Positions 34,253-42,936 of a stretch of DNA of 64,000 nucleotides are shown here, one piece after another. The notes beneath the pieces were generated by a model. The model was given only the letters and a program-made list of their open reading frames with translations. It was not told the origin of the DNA and did no database searches. Both the position numbers and the translations under genes were made by a program. Numbering within the stretch: position 1 is the first letter of the stretch; each line of letters begins with the position of its first letter. The stretch is from AP-15 sp963733945 (GTDB lineage: Bacteria; Pseudomonadota; Alphaproteobacteria; ATCC43930; CGMCC-115725), in the NCBI GenBank assembly GCA_963733945.1, contig CAVTFD010000016.1, forward strand, positions 1 through 64,000, in the 5' to 3' direction.

Positions 34253-35059
34253 TCAACCCCAAGGACTCCGCGGCTTCCGATAGGGGCGGCCGGCCGACGG
34301 TACCGAACCTCCACGCGCTCGGCGGCTGCTGGCAAATGCGCCAGGATGCGCCGTCGCGAAGACCGCGCTGCGCGGGGGCTGCAGCAGGGTCACGCCACCC
34401 GGACGCAATATGGTCACGAGGATCATCCCGATGACAAAGCCGCCGATATGCGCCCAAAACGCCACGCCGGGGGTCCCGGGTCCCCTTTCCAGCCCGCTCA
34501 CCAACTGCATCGCAAACCACAAGCCTAGCAGGATCGAGGCTGGCACATTGATGATGCGGAAAAAGATCACAATCCAGATAAAGACGTGAACGTTGGCTCG
34601 TGGAAACAACAACAAATAGGCGCCAAGCACGCCGGCTATGGCGCCGCTCGCCCCGATCATCGGCACATGCGAGGCTGGGCTCGACGCCGCCTGAACCAAC
34701 GCTGCCGCAATCCCGCTCGCCAGGTAGAGAAAAAGGAAGCGCGTGTGCCCGAGCGTATCTTCGACGTTATTTCCGAAAATCCACAAAAACAGCATGTTGC
34801 CGATCAGATGAAACCATCCGCCATGCAAAAACATGCTGGTGAGCACCGTTGCCCAGGGCGGCACGGCGCGCAAGTATGGCGCCAGATGGGCCAAACCAAA
34901 CAGCACCGCCGGGATCATGCCGAAGCCGAACAAGATCTGATGCTGGTTCTGACCGAGCTGCCATAAAAAAGCGCCGATACACAGCCCGATCAAGAAATAG
35001 TTGACGCCCGGCGGGCGTCGGACCGGGTTGTCGTCATAGAGCGGGACCGCGAAGATCAC
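34253..35059 (-). CDS. Rhomboid family intramembrane serine protease
   Basis: A 268-residue polytopic protein with six or seven predicted helices. The catalytic Ser138 is in GASGAIAG, His204 in FWAHIGGF, and the oxyanion-site motif is HLIGNM at residues 84-89, so the protease looks active. The last 45 residues are a basic, disordered-looking tail rich in Arg, Ser and Pro. It ends about 90 nt before the AlkA-like gene. Confidence 0.92.
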   Translation of the reverse strand: MIFAVPLYDDNPVRRPPGVNYFLIGLCIGAFLWQLGQNQHQILFGFGMIPAVLFGLAHLAPYLRAVPPWATVLTSMFLHGGWFHLIGNMLFLWIFGNNVEDTLGHTRFLFLYLASGIAAALVQAASSPASHVPMIGASGAIAGVLGAYLLLFPRANVHVFIWIVIFFRIINVPASILLGLWFAMQLVSGLERGPGTPGVAFWAHIGGFVIGMILVTILRPGGVTLLQPPRSAVFATAHPGAFASSRRARGGSVPSAGRPYRKPRSPWG

Positions 35060-35107
35060 GCCCTATGCTCTCGTGGGTCTTTCTGGAGGCGGATCCAAAC
35101 GCTTCGG

Positions 35108-35881
35108 TCAGGAGCCGACCAGGCCCAGCTGCGGGCTCGACGGCTCGGCGAATCGTTGCTTGGGAATGCGCCCGGCCAAGCGGGCAAGGCGACCAGCCTC
35201 GACCGCCGCGCGCATCGCCGCCGCCATCCGCACCGGATCGTGCGATTTGGCGATCGCGGTGTCGATCATCACCGCATCGCAGCCGAGCTCCATCGCCAGG
35301 GCGGCATCGGACGCCGTACCGATGCCGGCATCGAGCACGACTGGGACTGGGCTGCGCCTGCAAATCAGCTCGATCGCGGCTGGGTTGGCAATGCCCATGC
35401 CCGAGCCGATCAACGAGCCCAACGGCATCACCGCGGCGCAGCCGACATCGGCGAGCTTCTGGCAGCTGACCGGGTCCTCGTTGCAGTAGGGCAGCACGGT
35501 GAAACCCTTGCGCACCAGCTCATCGGCGGCGTGCACCAGCTGCTCGACGTCGGGGTAGAGCAGCTCCCTGTCACCGATCAGCTCGAGCTTGACCCAATTG
35601 GTCTCCAGCGCCTCGCGCGCCAATTCGGCGGTCAGGATCGCGTCGCGCGCGGTGACGCAGCCGGCGGTGTTTGGCAGGATGCGGTAGCGGTCGCCCAACA
35701 GATCGACGAGGCTCTCGGCGTAGCCTTCGAGGCTGATGCGGCGGATCGACATCGTCACCATCGCCGGGCCGCCCGCCGCGAGCGCATCGAGCATGACCTG
35801 CTGGTTCGGGTAGCGGGCGCTGCCGACGAACAGCCGCGAGGGAAGCGTGGCGCCGGCGATGACAAAAGGGTCACTGCTCAT
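35108..35881 (-). CDS. thiG: Thiazole synthase ThiG
   Basis: ThiG builds thiazole phosphate from deoxyxylulose phosphate, dehydroglycine and ThiS-thiocarboxylate. The 257-residue TIM barrel has the Schiff-base Lys98 in NWVKLELIGD, SRLFVGSARYPN at the start, and the phosphate site GSGMGIANP. It is the last gene of thiO-thiS-thiG, 23 nt after thiS. ThiC sits about 22 kb away. Confidence 0.96.
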   Translation of the reverse strand: MSSDPFVIAGATLPSRLFVGSARYPNQQVMLDALAAGGPAMVTMSIRRISLEGYAESLVDLLGDRYRILPNTAGCVTARDAILTAELAREALETNWVKLELIGDRELLYPDVEQLVHAADELVRKGFTVLPYCNEDPVSCQKLADVGCAAVMPLGSLIGSGMGIANPAAIELICRRSPVPVVLDAGIGTASDAALAMELGCDAVMIDTAIAKSHDPVRMAAAMRAAVEAGRLARLAGRIPKQRFAEPSSPQLGLVGS

Positions 35882-35904
35882 GGACGATATCCTAACCGAA
35901 AAAA

Positions 35905-36111
35905 TCAGCCGCCCTGCAACGGGCGAACGATCTCGACCGCGTCGCCGGCATTCAAGGCTGCGTCGTCCCAGACGGCGCGGCGAACCACCGCGCCGTTGAC
36001 CGCGACGGCGAGAAATCGCGCGCCGGGATCGATGCCGCGGGCGGCGAGAAGCTGGGCGACCGTCGACGCCGCGACCTCCTCATCAAAGCCGTTGATCTTG
36101 AGCCGGATCAT
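35905..36111 (-). CDS. thiS: Sulfur carrier protein ThiS
   Basis: A 68-residue ubiquitin-like protein ending in the required Gly-Gly (VRPLQGG). The C-terminal glycine is adenylated and thiocarboxylated to donate sulfur to ThiG. The start ATG overlaps the thiO stop by 4 nt. Confidence 0.95.
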   Translation of the reverse strand: MIRLKINGFDEEVAASTVAQLLAARGIDPGARFLAVAVNGAVVRRAVWDDAALNAGDAVEIVRPLQGG

Positions 36112-37313
36112 TGAGCCGCCTCGGCGCGCGCGGGGCTGAACCGGCTCGGCGCGAATGGCAGCGCGCTGTCGGGCAGGTTGCCGCTCAGCACATATGCGCT
36201 CATCACGGCGGCGGTAACCGGGGTCAACAGGATGCCGTTGCGATGATGCCCGGTGGCGATCACCAAGCCTTCGATACCGCTGGGGCCGAGGATCGGCGCG
36301 TCGTCGCGCGAGCCGGGACGAAAGCCGACCCAGGTTTCGGCGATCGGTAATTCCTCGATCGACGGCACCGCGCGCCAAGCGCCTTCGAGCAACGCCAGCA
36401 GTCCGCCCGCGGTCATGCTGTCGTCGAAGCCGCGCTCCTCGACCGTACCGCCGATAACTAGTCGTCCGTCGCGGCGCGGCACTAGGTAGCCACGCGGCAG
36501 CCAGACTACGTGCCGCAATAGTGGCGCCGCCGAGTCCATGCGGAGCGCCATCATCTGTCCTTTAATCGGACGCACCGGTGGAAGGTAAGCCGTCGGGATG
36601 CCCGCGATCTCGCGCGACCAGGCGCCGGCCGCTAACACGATCATATCGGCCGGCTCGCGACCGCGATCGGTGACGACCGCGCGAGCGCGGCCGTTGACGA
36701 CCTCGACCTCGCGGACTCTGCAGTGTTCCTGCAGCAGCGCACCAGAGCGCTGCGCCGCGATCGACAGGGCGCTGGCCACCAGCCGGTTGTCGACCTGATG
36801 GTCGCGCGGGCTCAGCACCGCGCCAGGGATGCCGGGGCGCAGGTGCGGCTCGCGCTGCCGCGCGTCGGCGCCGGAAAGCCACTCGAGGTCAAGGCCAAGG
36901 TCCTTCTGGAACTGATAGGTAAAGCGCAGCTGCTCGGCGTCGTCGCGGGTCAGGGCCACGACCATCGTGCCTTCGTCCCGGTAGCCTATCGAGATTCCGG
37001 AAGCGGCCTCGATCTCACGCGCGAAATCCGGCCAGAGGAGCTGACTTTCCAGGGTCAGCGCCAGCAGTGTTTCTTCACCGGGCTCGGTCTCCACTGCGGC
37101 GGCGAGCATACCGGCCGCGGCCCAGCTCGCGCCATGACCGGCCTCGCCGCGATCATAAACCGCGACCGGACATCCCGTCTGTGCCAACCTCCAGGCAATC
37201 CCCAATCCGATGACCCCGGCGCCGATGACGACGGTTTTCGGCCGATGCGAGGATAAAGTGATCGACGTAGTGATCTGGGACTCCCTTCGCCGGGCGCGCC
37301 CGGCCAGGTTCAT
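36108..37313 (-). CDS. thiO: Glycine oxidase ThiO
   Basis: ThiO is an FAD enzyme that oxidises glycine to the imine needed by ThiG. The dinucleotide-binding motif VVIGAGVIGLGIAWRLAQTG is near the N-terminus, with HGASWAAAGML next and the FAD-binding GFRPGSRDDAPILG and GHHRNGILL at the end, as in ThiO. ATG 37313 (about 401 residues) is chosen; the next usable start is inside the FAD motif. Its frame runs to 37361. The overlap with thiS indicates coupled translation. No TPP riboswitch is seen before it. Confidence 0.93.
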   Translation of the reverse strand: MNLAGRARRRESQITTSITLSSHRPKTVVIGAGVIGLGIAWRLAQTGCPVAVYDRGEAGHGASWAAAGMLAAAVETEPGEETLLALTLESQLLWPDFAREIEAASGISIGYRDEGTMVVALTRDDAEQLRFTYQFQKDLGLDLEWLSGADARQREPHLRPGIPGAVLSPRDHQVDNRLVASALSIAAQRSGALLQEHCRVREVEVVNGRARAVVTDRGREPADMIVLAAGAWSREIAGIPTAYLPPVRPIKGQMMALRMDSAAPLLRHVVWLPRGYLVPRRDGRLVIGGTVEERGFDDSMTAGGLLALLEGAWRAVPSIEELPIAETWVGFRPGSRDDAPILGPSGIEGLVIATGHHRNGILLTPVTAAVMSAYVLSGNLPDSALPFAPSRFSPARAEAAQ

Positions 37314-37688
37314 TGGGTCTGATCTCAGCCGATCTGTCCACGCGCTCCACAGCGTGGCCAAACGGCACCCCAGCCTCGCGCCAATGTCGGCCGAGGGCCC
37401 TGCCGTTGCAAGAATTTTCTCGCGATGCCGGAGAAGCCGCTAGGCAGTTTTCGGATCGCTCGCTGGCCGGACGCCACCCGGAGCGGGAGCCAGCCAGCGA
37501 GGTCGGCGCGCCTCGCTGGTCGCACGGGACGACGACCCCCATCATGGGTGTTCGAGACAGGTCTGAAAGCGGTTGACACTCGGCAAATCCCGACGCCGAT
37601 GACATACCGTCGGCACATTGTAGAATATTCCGGGCTTGCACGGGACATCCGTCGGTGCACAACGACCCAACTGGCGCAGGAGCAAGGG
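37314..37688. other. Divergent thiO/scoA intergenic region
   Basis: About 375 bases that must hold promoters for both directions. A TTGACA at 37573-37578 exists, but no -10 box at normal spacing follows it. I see no THI-box and no supported gene. Confidence 0.45.
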
Positions 37689-38393
37689 ATGAACAAGGTC
37701 TACCCCGATGCAAAGACCGCGCTCGCCGGCCTGCTGCGCGACGGCATGACGATCATGGCCGGGGGGTTTGGCCTCAGCGGGATACCGGAAAAATTGATCG
37801 CCGCGATCCGCGATTCGGAAGTAGGCGGGCTGACCGTAATCTCGAACAACGCCGGGATTGATGGCGCCGGCCTTGGCCTGCTGCTCGAGAGCCGGCAGAT
37901 CCGCAAGATGATCTCGTCCTACGTGGGAGAGAACAAGCTGTTCGCCGACTTATATCTGAAGGGCGAGCTCGAACTCGAGTTCAACCCGCAAGGGACGCTG
38001 GCAGAGCGGATCCGGGCCGGCGGCGCCGGCATCCCGGCTTTCTTCACCAAGACCGGGGTCGGGACGCTAATCGCCGAAGGCAAGGAAACGCGCGAGTTCG
38101 ACGGCGAGGGTTATTTGATGGAGCGCGGCCTCGTTGCCGATCTGTCGCTGATCCATGCTTGGAAGGGCGACCGCGAAGGCAACCTCGTCTACCGCAAGAC
38201 GGCGCGAAACTTCAACCCGGTGATGGCGACCGCGGGACGGGTTACCGTCGCCGAAGTCGAGCACCTGGTCGAACCCGGCGAGATCGAGCCGGATCACATT
38301 CACACACCCGGTATCTTCGTCCAGCGGATCCTGCACCCGACTTCGTTCGAGAAGCGCATCGAACAGCGCACGGTGCGAAAGCGGGGCGAGTGA
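37689..38393 (+). CDS. scoA: Succinyl-CoA:3-ketoacid CoA-transferase subunit A
   Basis: ScoA is one half of SCOT, which moves CoA from succinyl-CoA to acetoacetate. The 234-residue product has the CoA-transferase family I start GMTIMAGGFGLSGIPEKLI, then GAGIPAFFTKTGVGT and GNLVYRKTARNFNP. ATG 37689 has GGAG upstream. The beta subunit gene follows after 19 nt. In this window it fits reuse of acetoacetate from stored polyhydroxybutyrate. An AtoD-type acetate CoA-transferase is the alternative. Confidence 0.93.
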   Translation: MNKVYPDAKTALAGLLRDGMTIMAGGFGLSGIPEKLIAAIRDSEVGGLTVISNNAGIDGAGLGLLLESRQIRKMISSYVGENKLFADLYLKGELELEFNPQGTLAERIRAGGAGIPAFFTKTGVGTLIAEGKETREFDGEGYLMERGLVADLSLIHAWKGDREGNLVYRKTARNFNPVMATAGRVTVAEVEHLVEPGEIEPDHIHTPGIFVQRILHPTSFEKRIEQRTVRKRGE

Positions 38394-38412
38394 GGAGGAG
38401 AGGAGCCTGAAC

Positions 38413-39054
38413 ATGCCCTGGTCACGCGACGAAATGGCGCGCCGCGCCGCGGCCGAACTCGAGGACGGCTTTTACGTCAATCTCGGGATCGGCATCCCGA
38501 CCCTGGTTTCCAACTTCATCCCGCCGGGCATTACGGTTCAGCTGCAAAGCGAAAACGGCATGCTCGGCATGGGACCGTTTCCGTTCGAGGGCGAGGAGGA
38601 CCCGGACCTGATCAACGCCGGCAAGCAGACCATCACCGAATTGCCGACCACGAGCTATTTCGACAGTGCTCAATCCTTTGGGATGATCCGCGGCGGGCAC
38701 ATCGACTTATCGATCCTCGGCGCGATGCAGGTGGCCGAGAACGGTGATCTCGCCAACTGGATGATCCCCGGCCGTATGGTCAAGGGCATGGGCGGCGCGA
38801 TGGACCTCGTCGCCGGGGTCAAGCGGGTGATCGTACTGATGGAGCACACCGCCCGCAACGAGCCGAAACTGTTGCACCGCTGCACCCTGCCGCTTACCGG
38901 CCAGGGTGTCGTCGACACGGTGATCACCGATCTTGGCGTGTTCACGATCGACCGCTCTGGTATGACCTTGGTCGAGCTGGCGCCGGGCGTCACGCTCGAC
39001 GAGGTGCGGACGAAGACCGAAGCGGCGTTCGCAGTAGATCCGGGTGTTGCGTGA
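38413..39054 (+). CDS. scoB: Succinyl-CoA:3-ketoacid CoA-transferase subunit B
   Basis: The catalytic half of SCOT, 213 residues. The active-site glutamate that forms the CoA thioester is in QSENGMLGMGP. The NLGIGIPTLV loop and the RGGHIDLSILGAMQV strand are typical. It is encoded directly after scoA with GAGGAGAGGAG upstream. Confidence 0.94.
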   Translation: MPWSRDEMARRAAAELEDGFYVNLGIGIPTLVSNFIPPGITVQLQSENGMLGMGPFPFEGEEDPDLINAGKQTITELPTTSYFDSAQSFGMIRGGHIDLSILGAMQVAENGDLANWMIPGRMVKGMGGAMDLVAGVKRVIVLMEHTARNEPKLLHRCTLPLTGQGVVDTVITDLGVFTIDRSGMTLVELAPGVTLDEVRTKTEAAFAVDPGVA

Positions 39055-39664
39055 CGAGCCAGCAGGGCCGCCGTTAGGTACGTTCACGGCTGCCACTGCT
39101 TGGCGGGATCTGGCGCTCAACTAGAGACGATCGTTGCAAACGCGACGGTTGTTGCGGCGGAGCCCATTTGTCGGACTGCGGCAGAACGCCGCGGTCATTC
39201 GCATTCGTGACATGCGCCGACCGCACTCCCGCTGCGTGCCGGGGGTGACAATCGCCATTTTTAACCTACATTTTTATTGGGATTTCCCGATACCCAATAT
39301 ATGCTGATAGGGATTGGGAAGGTAGACACAACATGTTGTCGGAATCCCATGGCGAGGCGCATCAGACGGGACGGGCCAGTGGGCCGCTTCTCAGTTGTCG
39401 CAGGGTATCGCCAAGGTCCGCACTCTTGCCACAAAGCCTTGGCATACTGATTGCGTCGAGGTTGGCGGGGAATGATGCACGTTCGGCGACGATCATGGTG
39501 GGGGCGACGGGCTGTGCGGGCCGGTTAGAGAATGACGGTCGCGGGCTGCCGAGCCGCGGTCGGGGACTTGTAAGGATCGGCGGATGCTTTTTTGTCGCGC
39601 GGTGTTCACTCATTGCGGCTACTGGGAGCGGATGAGTTGAGCGCTGGCGCTGCTGAGGTGTGAC
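39055..39664. other. Long upstream region of the prkA operon
   Basis: About 610 bases without a convincing gene. An AT-rich island (about 39255-39320) contains the inverted repeat ATTGGG/CCCAAT (39276-39281 and 39293-39298) and the palindrome ACAACATGTTGT near 39328. A sigma54-like promoter follows at 39439-39454. One open frame begins at 39333, but its product looks random and lacks a ribosome site. Confidence 0.55.
39439..39454 (+). promoter_or_regulatory. Candidate sigma54 promoter of prkA-yeaH-spoVR
   Basis: The sequence TTGGCATACTGATTGC has TGGCA and TTGC at the exact -24/-12 spacing of sigma54 promoters. It lies about 210 nt before prkA. In E. coli the homologous yeaGH operon is known to respond to nitrogen starvation through NtrC and sigma54, which supports the reading. 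Function is inferred. Confidence 0.5.
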
Positions 39665-41614
39665 ATGAGATTCGACGATGACGGAATTTTTGGGCTCTAT
39701 TCACGGTTGTACGACACCCGGCGGGAAGTAGAGCTTTCGCTAGAAGACTATCTGCGGAAATGCTCGGACGATCCCTCTTTCTATGCTGGTGCGGCCGAAC
39801 GCATGCTGAAGGCGATCGGCGAGCCCGCGATGATCGATACGAGCCAGGATGGGCGCCTCGGCCGCATCTTCATGAACCGCACGATCAAGGTCTATCCGGA
39901 GTTCGCGGATTTCTTCGGGATGGAGGAAACGATCGAGCGGATCGTCGGGTTCTTCCGGCACGCCGCGCAAGGGCTCGAGGAACGCAAGCAGATCGTTTAT
40001 CTGTTGGGCCCAGTCGGCGGCGGCAAATCCTCGCTCGCCGAACGGCTGAAACAGCTGATGGAGAAAGAGCCGGTCTATGTGCTGAAGGCCGGTAAGGAGA
40101 TCAGTCCGGTGTTCGAAAGCCCGCTCGGGTTGTTCGATCCGGTGACGCTGGGCGCCGAACTTGAAAACCGCTATGGTGTGCCGCAGCGCCGGTTGACCGG
40201 CACGATCTCGCCGTGGGCGGTCAAACGGCTCGAGGAGTTCGGCGGCGACATCACCAAATTCACCGTCGTCCGCCTACAGCCCTCGCGGCTCAAGCAGATC
40301 TGCATTTCCAAGACCGAGCCGGGCGACGAGAACAACCAGGACGTCTCGAGCCTCGTCGGCAAGGTCGATATCCGCAAGCTCGAGTTTTTCAGTCAGAACG
40401 ACCCGGACGCCTATTCCTATTCGGGCGGGCTGAACCGCACGACCCAGGGCCTGCTCGAATTCGTCGAGATGTTCAAGGCCCCGATCAAGATGCTGCACCC
40501 GCTGCTGACCTCGACGCAGGAAGGCAATTACGTCGGCTCCGAGAATATTGGGGGCATTCCCTATCAGGGCATCGTACTGGCGCATTCGAACGAGGCTGAG
40601 TGGCAGACTTTCAAGAACAATAAGAACAACGAAGCCTTCATCGACCGTATTTCCGTTATCAAGGTGCCGTATTGCCTGCGCTCGACCGAGGAGCGGAAGA
40701 TTTACGAGAAGCTGCTGCAGAACAGCGAGCTGGCCAATGCGGCATGCGCGCCGTCGACGTTGGATATTTTGTCGCGGTTCAGCGTGCTGTCCCGGCTAAA
40801 GCCGCATGAAAATTCGAATTTGCATTCAAAGATGAGGGTTTATGACGGTGAGAGCCTAAAGGATACCGACCCGCGCGCAAAATCCGGCCAGGAATACCGG
40901 GATGCGGCCGGAGTTGACGAGGGCATGGACGGCATTTCAACACGCTTTGCATTCAAAGTGCTGTCGAGCACCTTCAATTTCGACACTCAGGAGGTGGCGG
41001 CCGACCCCGTCCATCTGATGTACGTGCTCGAGCAGGCGATCTGGCGCGAGCAGTTTCCCGATGACGTCGAGAAGAAGTATCTGAACTTTATCAAGGCTGA
41101 ACTGGCGCCGCGCTATGCCGAGTTCATCGGTCACGAGATCCAGAAAGCCTATCTCGAATCGTATTCCGATTATGGCCAGAACCTGTTCGACCGCTACGTC
41201 GCCTATGCCGATGCGTGGATCGAGGATTCGGACTACAAGGATCCTGATACCGGCCAGCTGATGAACCGCGAACTTCTGAACCAGGAGCTCTCGAAGATCG
41301 AGAAGCCAGCCGGGATCGCCAACCCCAAAGACTTTCGCAACGAAGTCGTCAAGTTCGCGTTACGGGCGCGTGCTGCCAACTCCGGGCGCAACCCGTCCTG
41401 GACCTCGTACGAGAAGTTGCGCGAGGTGATCGAGCGGCGCATGTTCTCACAGGTCGAGGATCTGCTGCCGGTGATCAGCTTTGGCTCAAAGAAGGACAGC
41501 GAGACCGAGAAAAAGCATGCCGACTTTCTCGAGCGAATGGTGGCGCGCGGCTACACCGAGCGACAGGTCCGCCGTCTCGTCGAGTGGTATATGCGGGTCA
41601 ATAAGGCCGGGTAG
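39665..41614 (+). CDS. prkA: PrkA family serine protein kinase (YeaG homologue)
   Basis: A 649-residue protein with an N-terminal AAA-type PrkA domain and a C-terminal kinase-like domain. Walker A is GPVGGGKSS at residues 115-123. Conserved stretches include YPEFADFFGMEETIERIV, HSNEAEWQTFKNNKNNEAF and RDAAGVDEGMDGISTRFAFK. It acts in starvation and stress responses in E. coli (YeaG) and in sporulation in Bacillus. It is the first gene of prkA-yeaH-spoVR, 32 nt before yeaH. Confidence 0.96.
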   Translation: MRFDDDGIFGLYSRLYDTRREVELSLEDYLRKCSDDPSFYAGAAERMLKAIGEPAMIDTSQDGRLGRIFMNRTIKVYPEFADFFGMEETIERIVGFFRHAAQGLEERKQIVYLLGPVGGGKSSLAERLKQLMEKEPVYVLKAGKEISPVFESPLGLFDPVTLGAELENRYGVPQRRLTGTISPWAVKRLEEFGGDITKFTVVRLQPSRLKQICISKTEPGDENNQDVSSLVGKVDIRKLEFFSQNDPDAYSYSGGLNRTTQGLLEFVEMFKAPIKMLHPLLTSTQEGNYVGSENIGGIPYQGIVLAHSNEAEWQTFKNNKNNEAFIDRISVIKVPYCLRSTEERKIYEKLLQNSELANAACAPSTLDILSRFSVLSRLKPHENSNLHSKMRVYDGESLKDTDPRAKSGQEYRDAAGVDEGMDGISTRFAFKVLSSTFNFDTQEVAADPVHLMYVLEQAIWREQFPDDVEKKYLNFIKAELAPRYAEFIGHEIQKAYLESYSDYGQNLFDRYVAYADAWIEDSDYKDPDTGQLMNRELLNQELSKIEKPAGIANPKDFRNEVVKFALRARAANSGRNPSWTSYEKLREVIERRMFSQVEDLLPVISFGSKKDSETEKKHADFLERMVARGYTERQVRRLVEWYMRVNKAG

Positions 41615-41646
41615 GCGGCTATGATGCCTGGTCTGGAGGGAAGACG

Positions 41647-42936
41647 ATGAACATTGTCGACCGCCGGCCCAACCCCAAGGGCAAGAGCCTCAGCAACCGG
41701 CAGCGTTTCTTGGCGCGGGCGCGCGCCGAGGTCAAATCGGCGGTGCAGAACGCGTTGCGCAAGCGCAAAGTCGCCGATGTCGAGCACGGCGAAAAGGTGG
41801 CGATCCCGATGCGTGGGATCGTCGAGCCGGTCTTTCACCACAGCCGGCGCACCGGCCGTAACGAGCATGTCGTGCCCGGCAACAAGGAATACGTCAGAGG
41901 CGACGAGATCCCGCGCCCGACCGGCGGCGACGGGCGCGGCGGCTCGCAGGGCAGCCCCGACGGATCGGGTGAGGACGCGTTCGAATTCACCTTGTCGAAA
42001 GACGAGTTCCTCGACATGTTCTTTGAGGATCTCGAGCTCCCCGATCTCGTCAAGAAGAGCTTGCGCGAGACGTTTGCCGTCGATTTGCAGCGTGCGGGCT
42101 ACACGGTGACCGGAAGCCCGGCCAATCTCAGCATTCGCCGGACTATGCGCAACAGCATGGCGCGGCGCATTTCGCTGCGCCGGCCAAAGACGTGGGAGGT
42201 CGAGGGGCTACGCGACGCGCTCGCTGACGCGCGCGCCCGCGGCGACGAGGAAGAGGCGCAAAAACTGGCGCTCGAACTCGATCGCGCCGAGTTCCGCAGC
42301 AAAATCATTCCCTACATCGACCCGATCGATGTTCGCTACAATCGCTTCGAGCGCGTGCCGCGGCCGAATACCGAGGCGGTGATGTTCTGCTTGATGGATG
42401 TGTCGGGGTCGATGACCGAAGCGATGAAGGATCTGGCTAAGAGATTCTTCATGTTGCTGCACGTCTTTCTGATTCGGCGCTACCGTCATGTCGACGTCGT
42501 CTTCATCCGACATACGAGCACGGCCGAGGAGGTCGATGAGGAAACGTTCTTCTATAGTCGGGAAACCGGAGGCACCGTGGTGTCGACGGCGCTTGAAAAG
42601 ATGCTGGAGATAGCGCGGGCGCGTTATCCGACGGACCGCTGGAACATCTATGCTGCGCAGGCCTCCGACGGTGACAACTATGGCGCCGACAGCGGCCGCT
42701 GTGTGGCCTTGCTGGGCGGTGAAGTGTTGCCGCTGTGCCAGTACTTTGCCTATGTCGAGGTCGGCGACGGGATGGGCGGCAGCCTGACCGGCCTGGCGCG
42801 CGACAGCGATTTGTGGCGCGCCTACAGCGAGGTGGCGCCGGCCCACCCGCATTTCGCGATGCGGCGTGTCGGCGATCCGTCGCAGATTTTCTCGGTCTTC
42901 CACGAATTGTTTGCGAAAGGGGGCGTCCGTGCCTGA
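41647..42936 (+). CDS. yeaH: YeaH/YhbH family (DUF444) protein with VWA-like domain
   Basis: A 429-residue protein that always travels with PrkA. It begins with the family motif IVDRRPNPKGKSLSNRQRFL, has a glycine-rich linker (TGGDGRGGSQGSPDGSG), and then a von Willebrand A-type domain with the metal-site motif DVSGSM. Its molecular role is unknown, though E. coli YeaH works in the same starvation pathway as YeaG. The stop overlaps the spoVR start by 8 nt. Confidence 0.94.
   Translation: MNIVDRRPNPKGKSLSNRQRFLARARAEVKSAVQNALRKRKVADVEHGEKVAIPMRGIVEPVFHHSRRTGRNEHVVPGNKEYVRGDEIPRPTGGDGRGGSQGSPDGSGEDAFEFTLSKDEFLDMFFEDLELPDLVKKSLRETFAVDLQRAGYTVTGSPANLSIRRTMRNSMARRISLRRPKTWEVEGLRDALADARARGDEEEAQKLALELDRAEFRSKIIPYIDPIDVRYNRFERVPRPNTEAVMFCLMDVSGSMTEAMKDLAKRFFMLLHVFLIRRYRHVDVVFIRHTSTAEEVDEETFFYSRETGGTVVSTALEKMLEIARARYPTDRWNIYAAQASDGDNYGADSGRCVALLGGEVLPLCQYFAYVEVGDGMGGSLTGLARDSDLWRAYSEVAPAHPHFAMRRVGDPSQIFSVFHELFAKGGVRA

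Noticed and set aside
37314..37440. Possible second TPP riboswitch before thiO, suggested by TGATCTCAGCC
   Set aside because: The other conserved aptamer parts (ACCTGATC-type core and GGCGTAGGGA-type end) are missing on the minus strand, so the match is coincidental.
39333..39635. 100-codon plus-strand frame before prkA
   Set aside because: No ribosome site, Arg/Ser/Gly-rich random composition, and it runs across the sigma54-like promoter.
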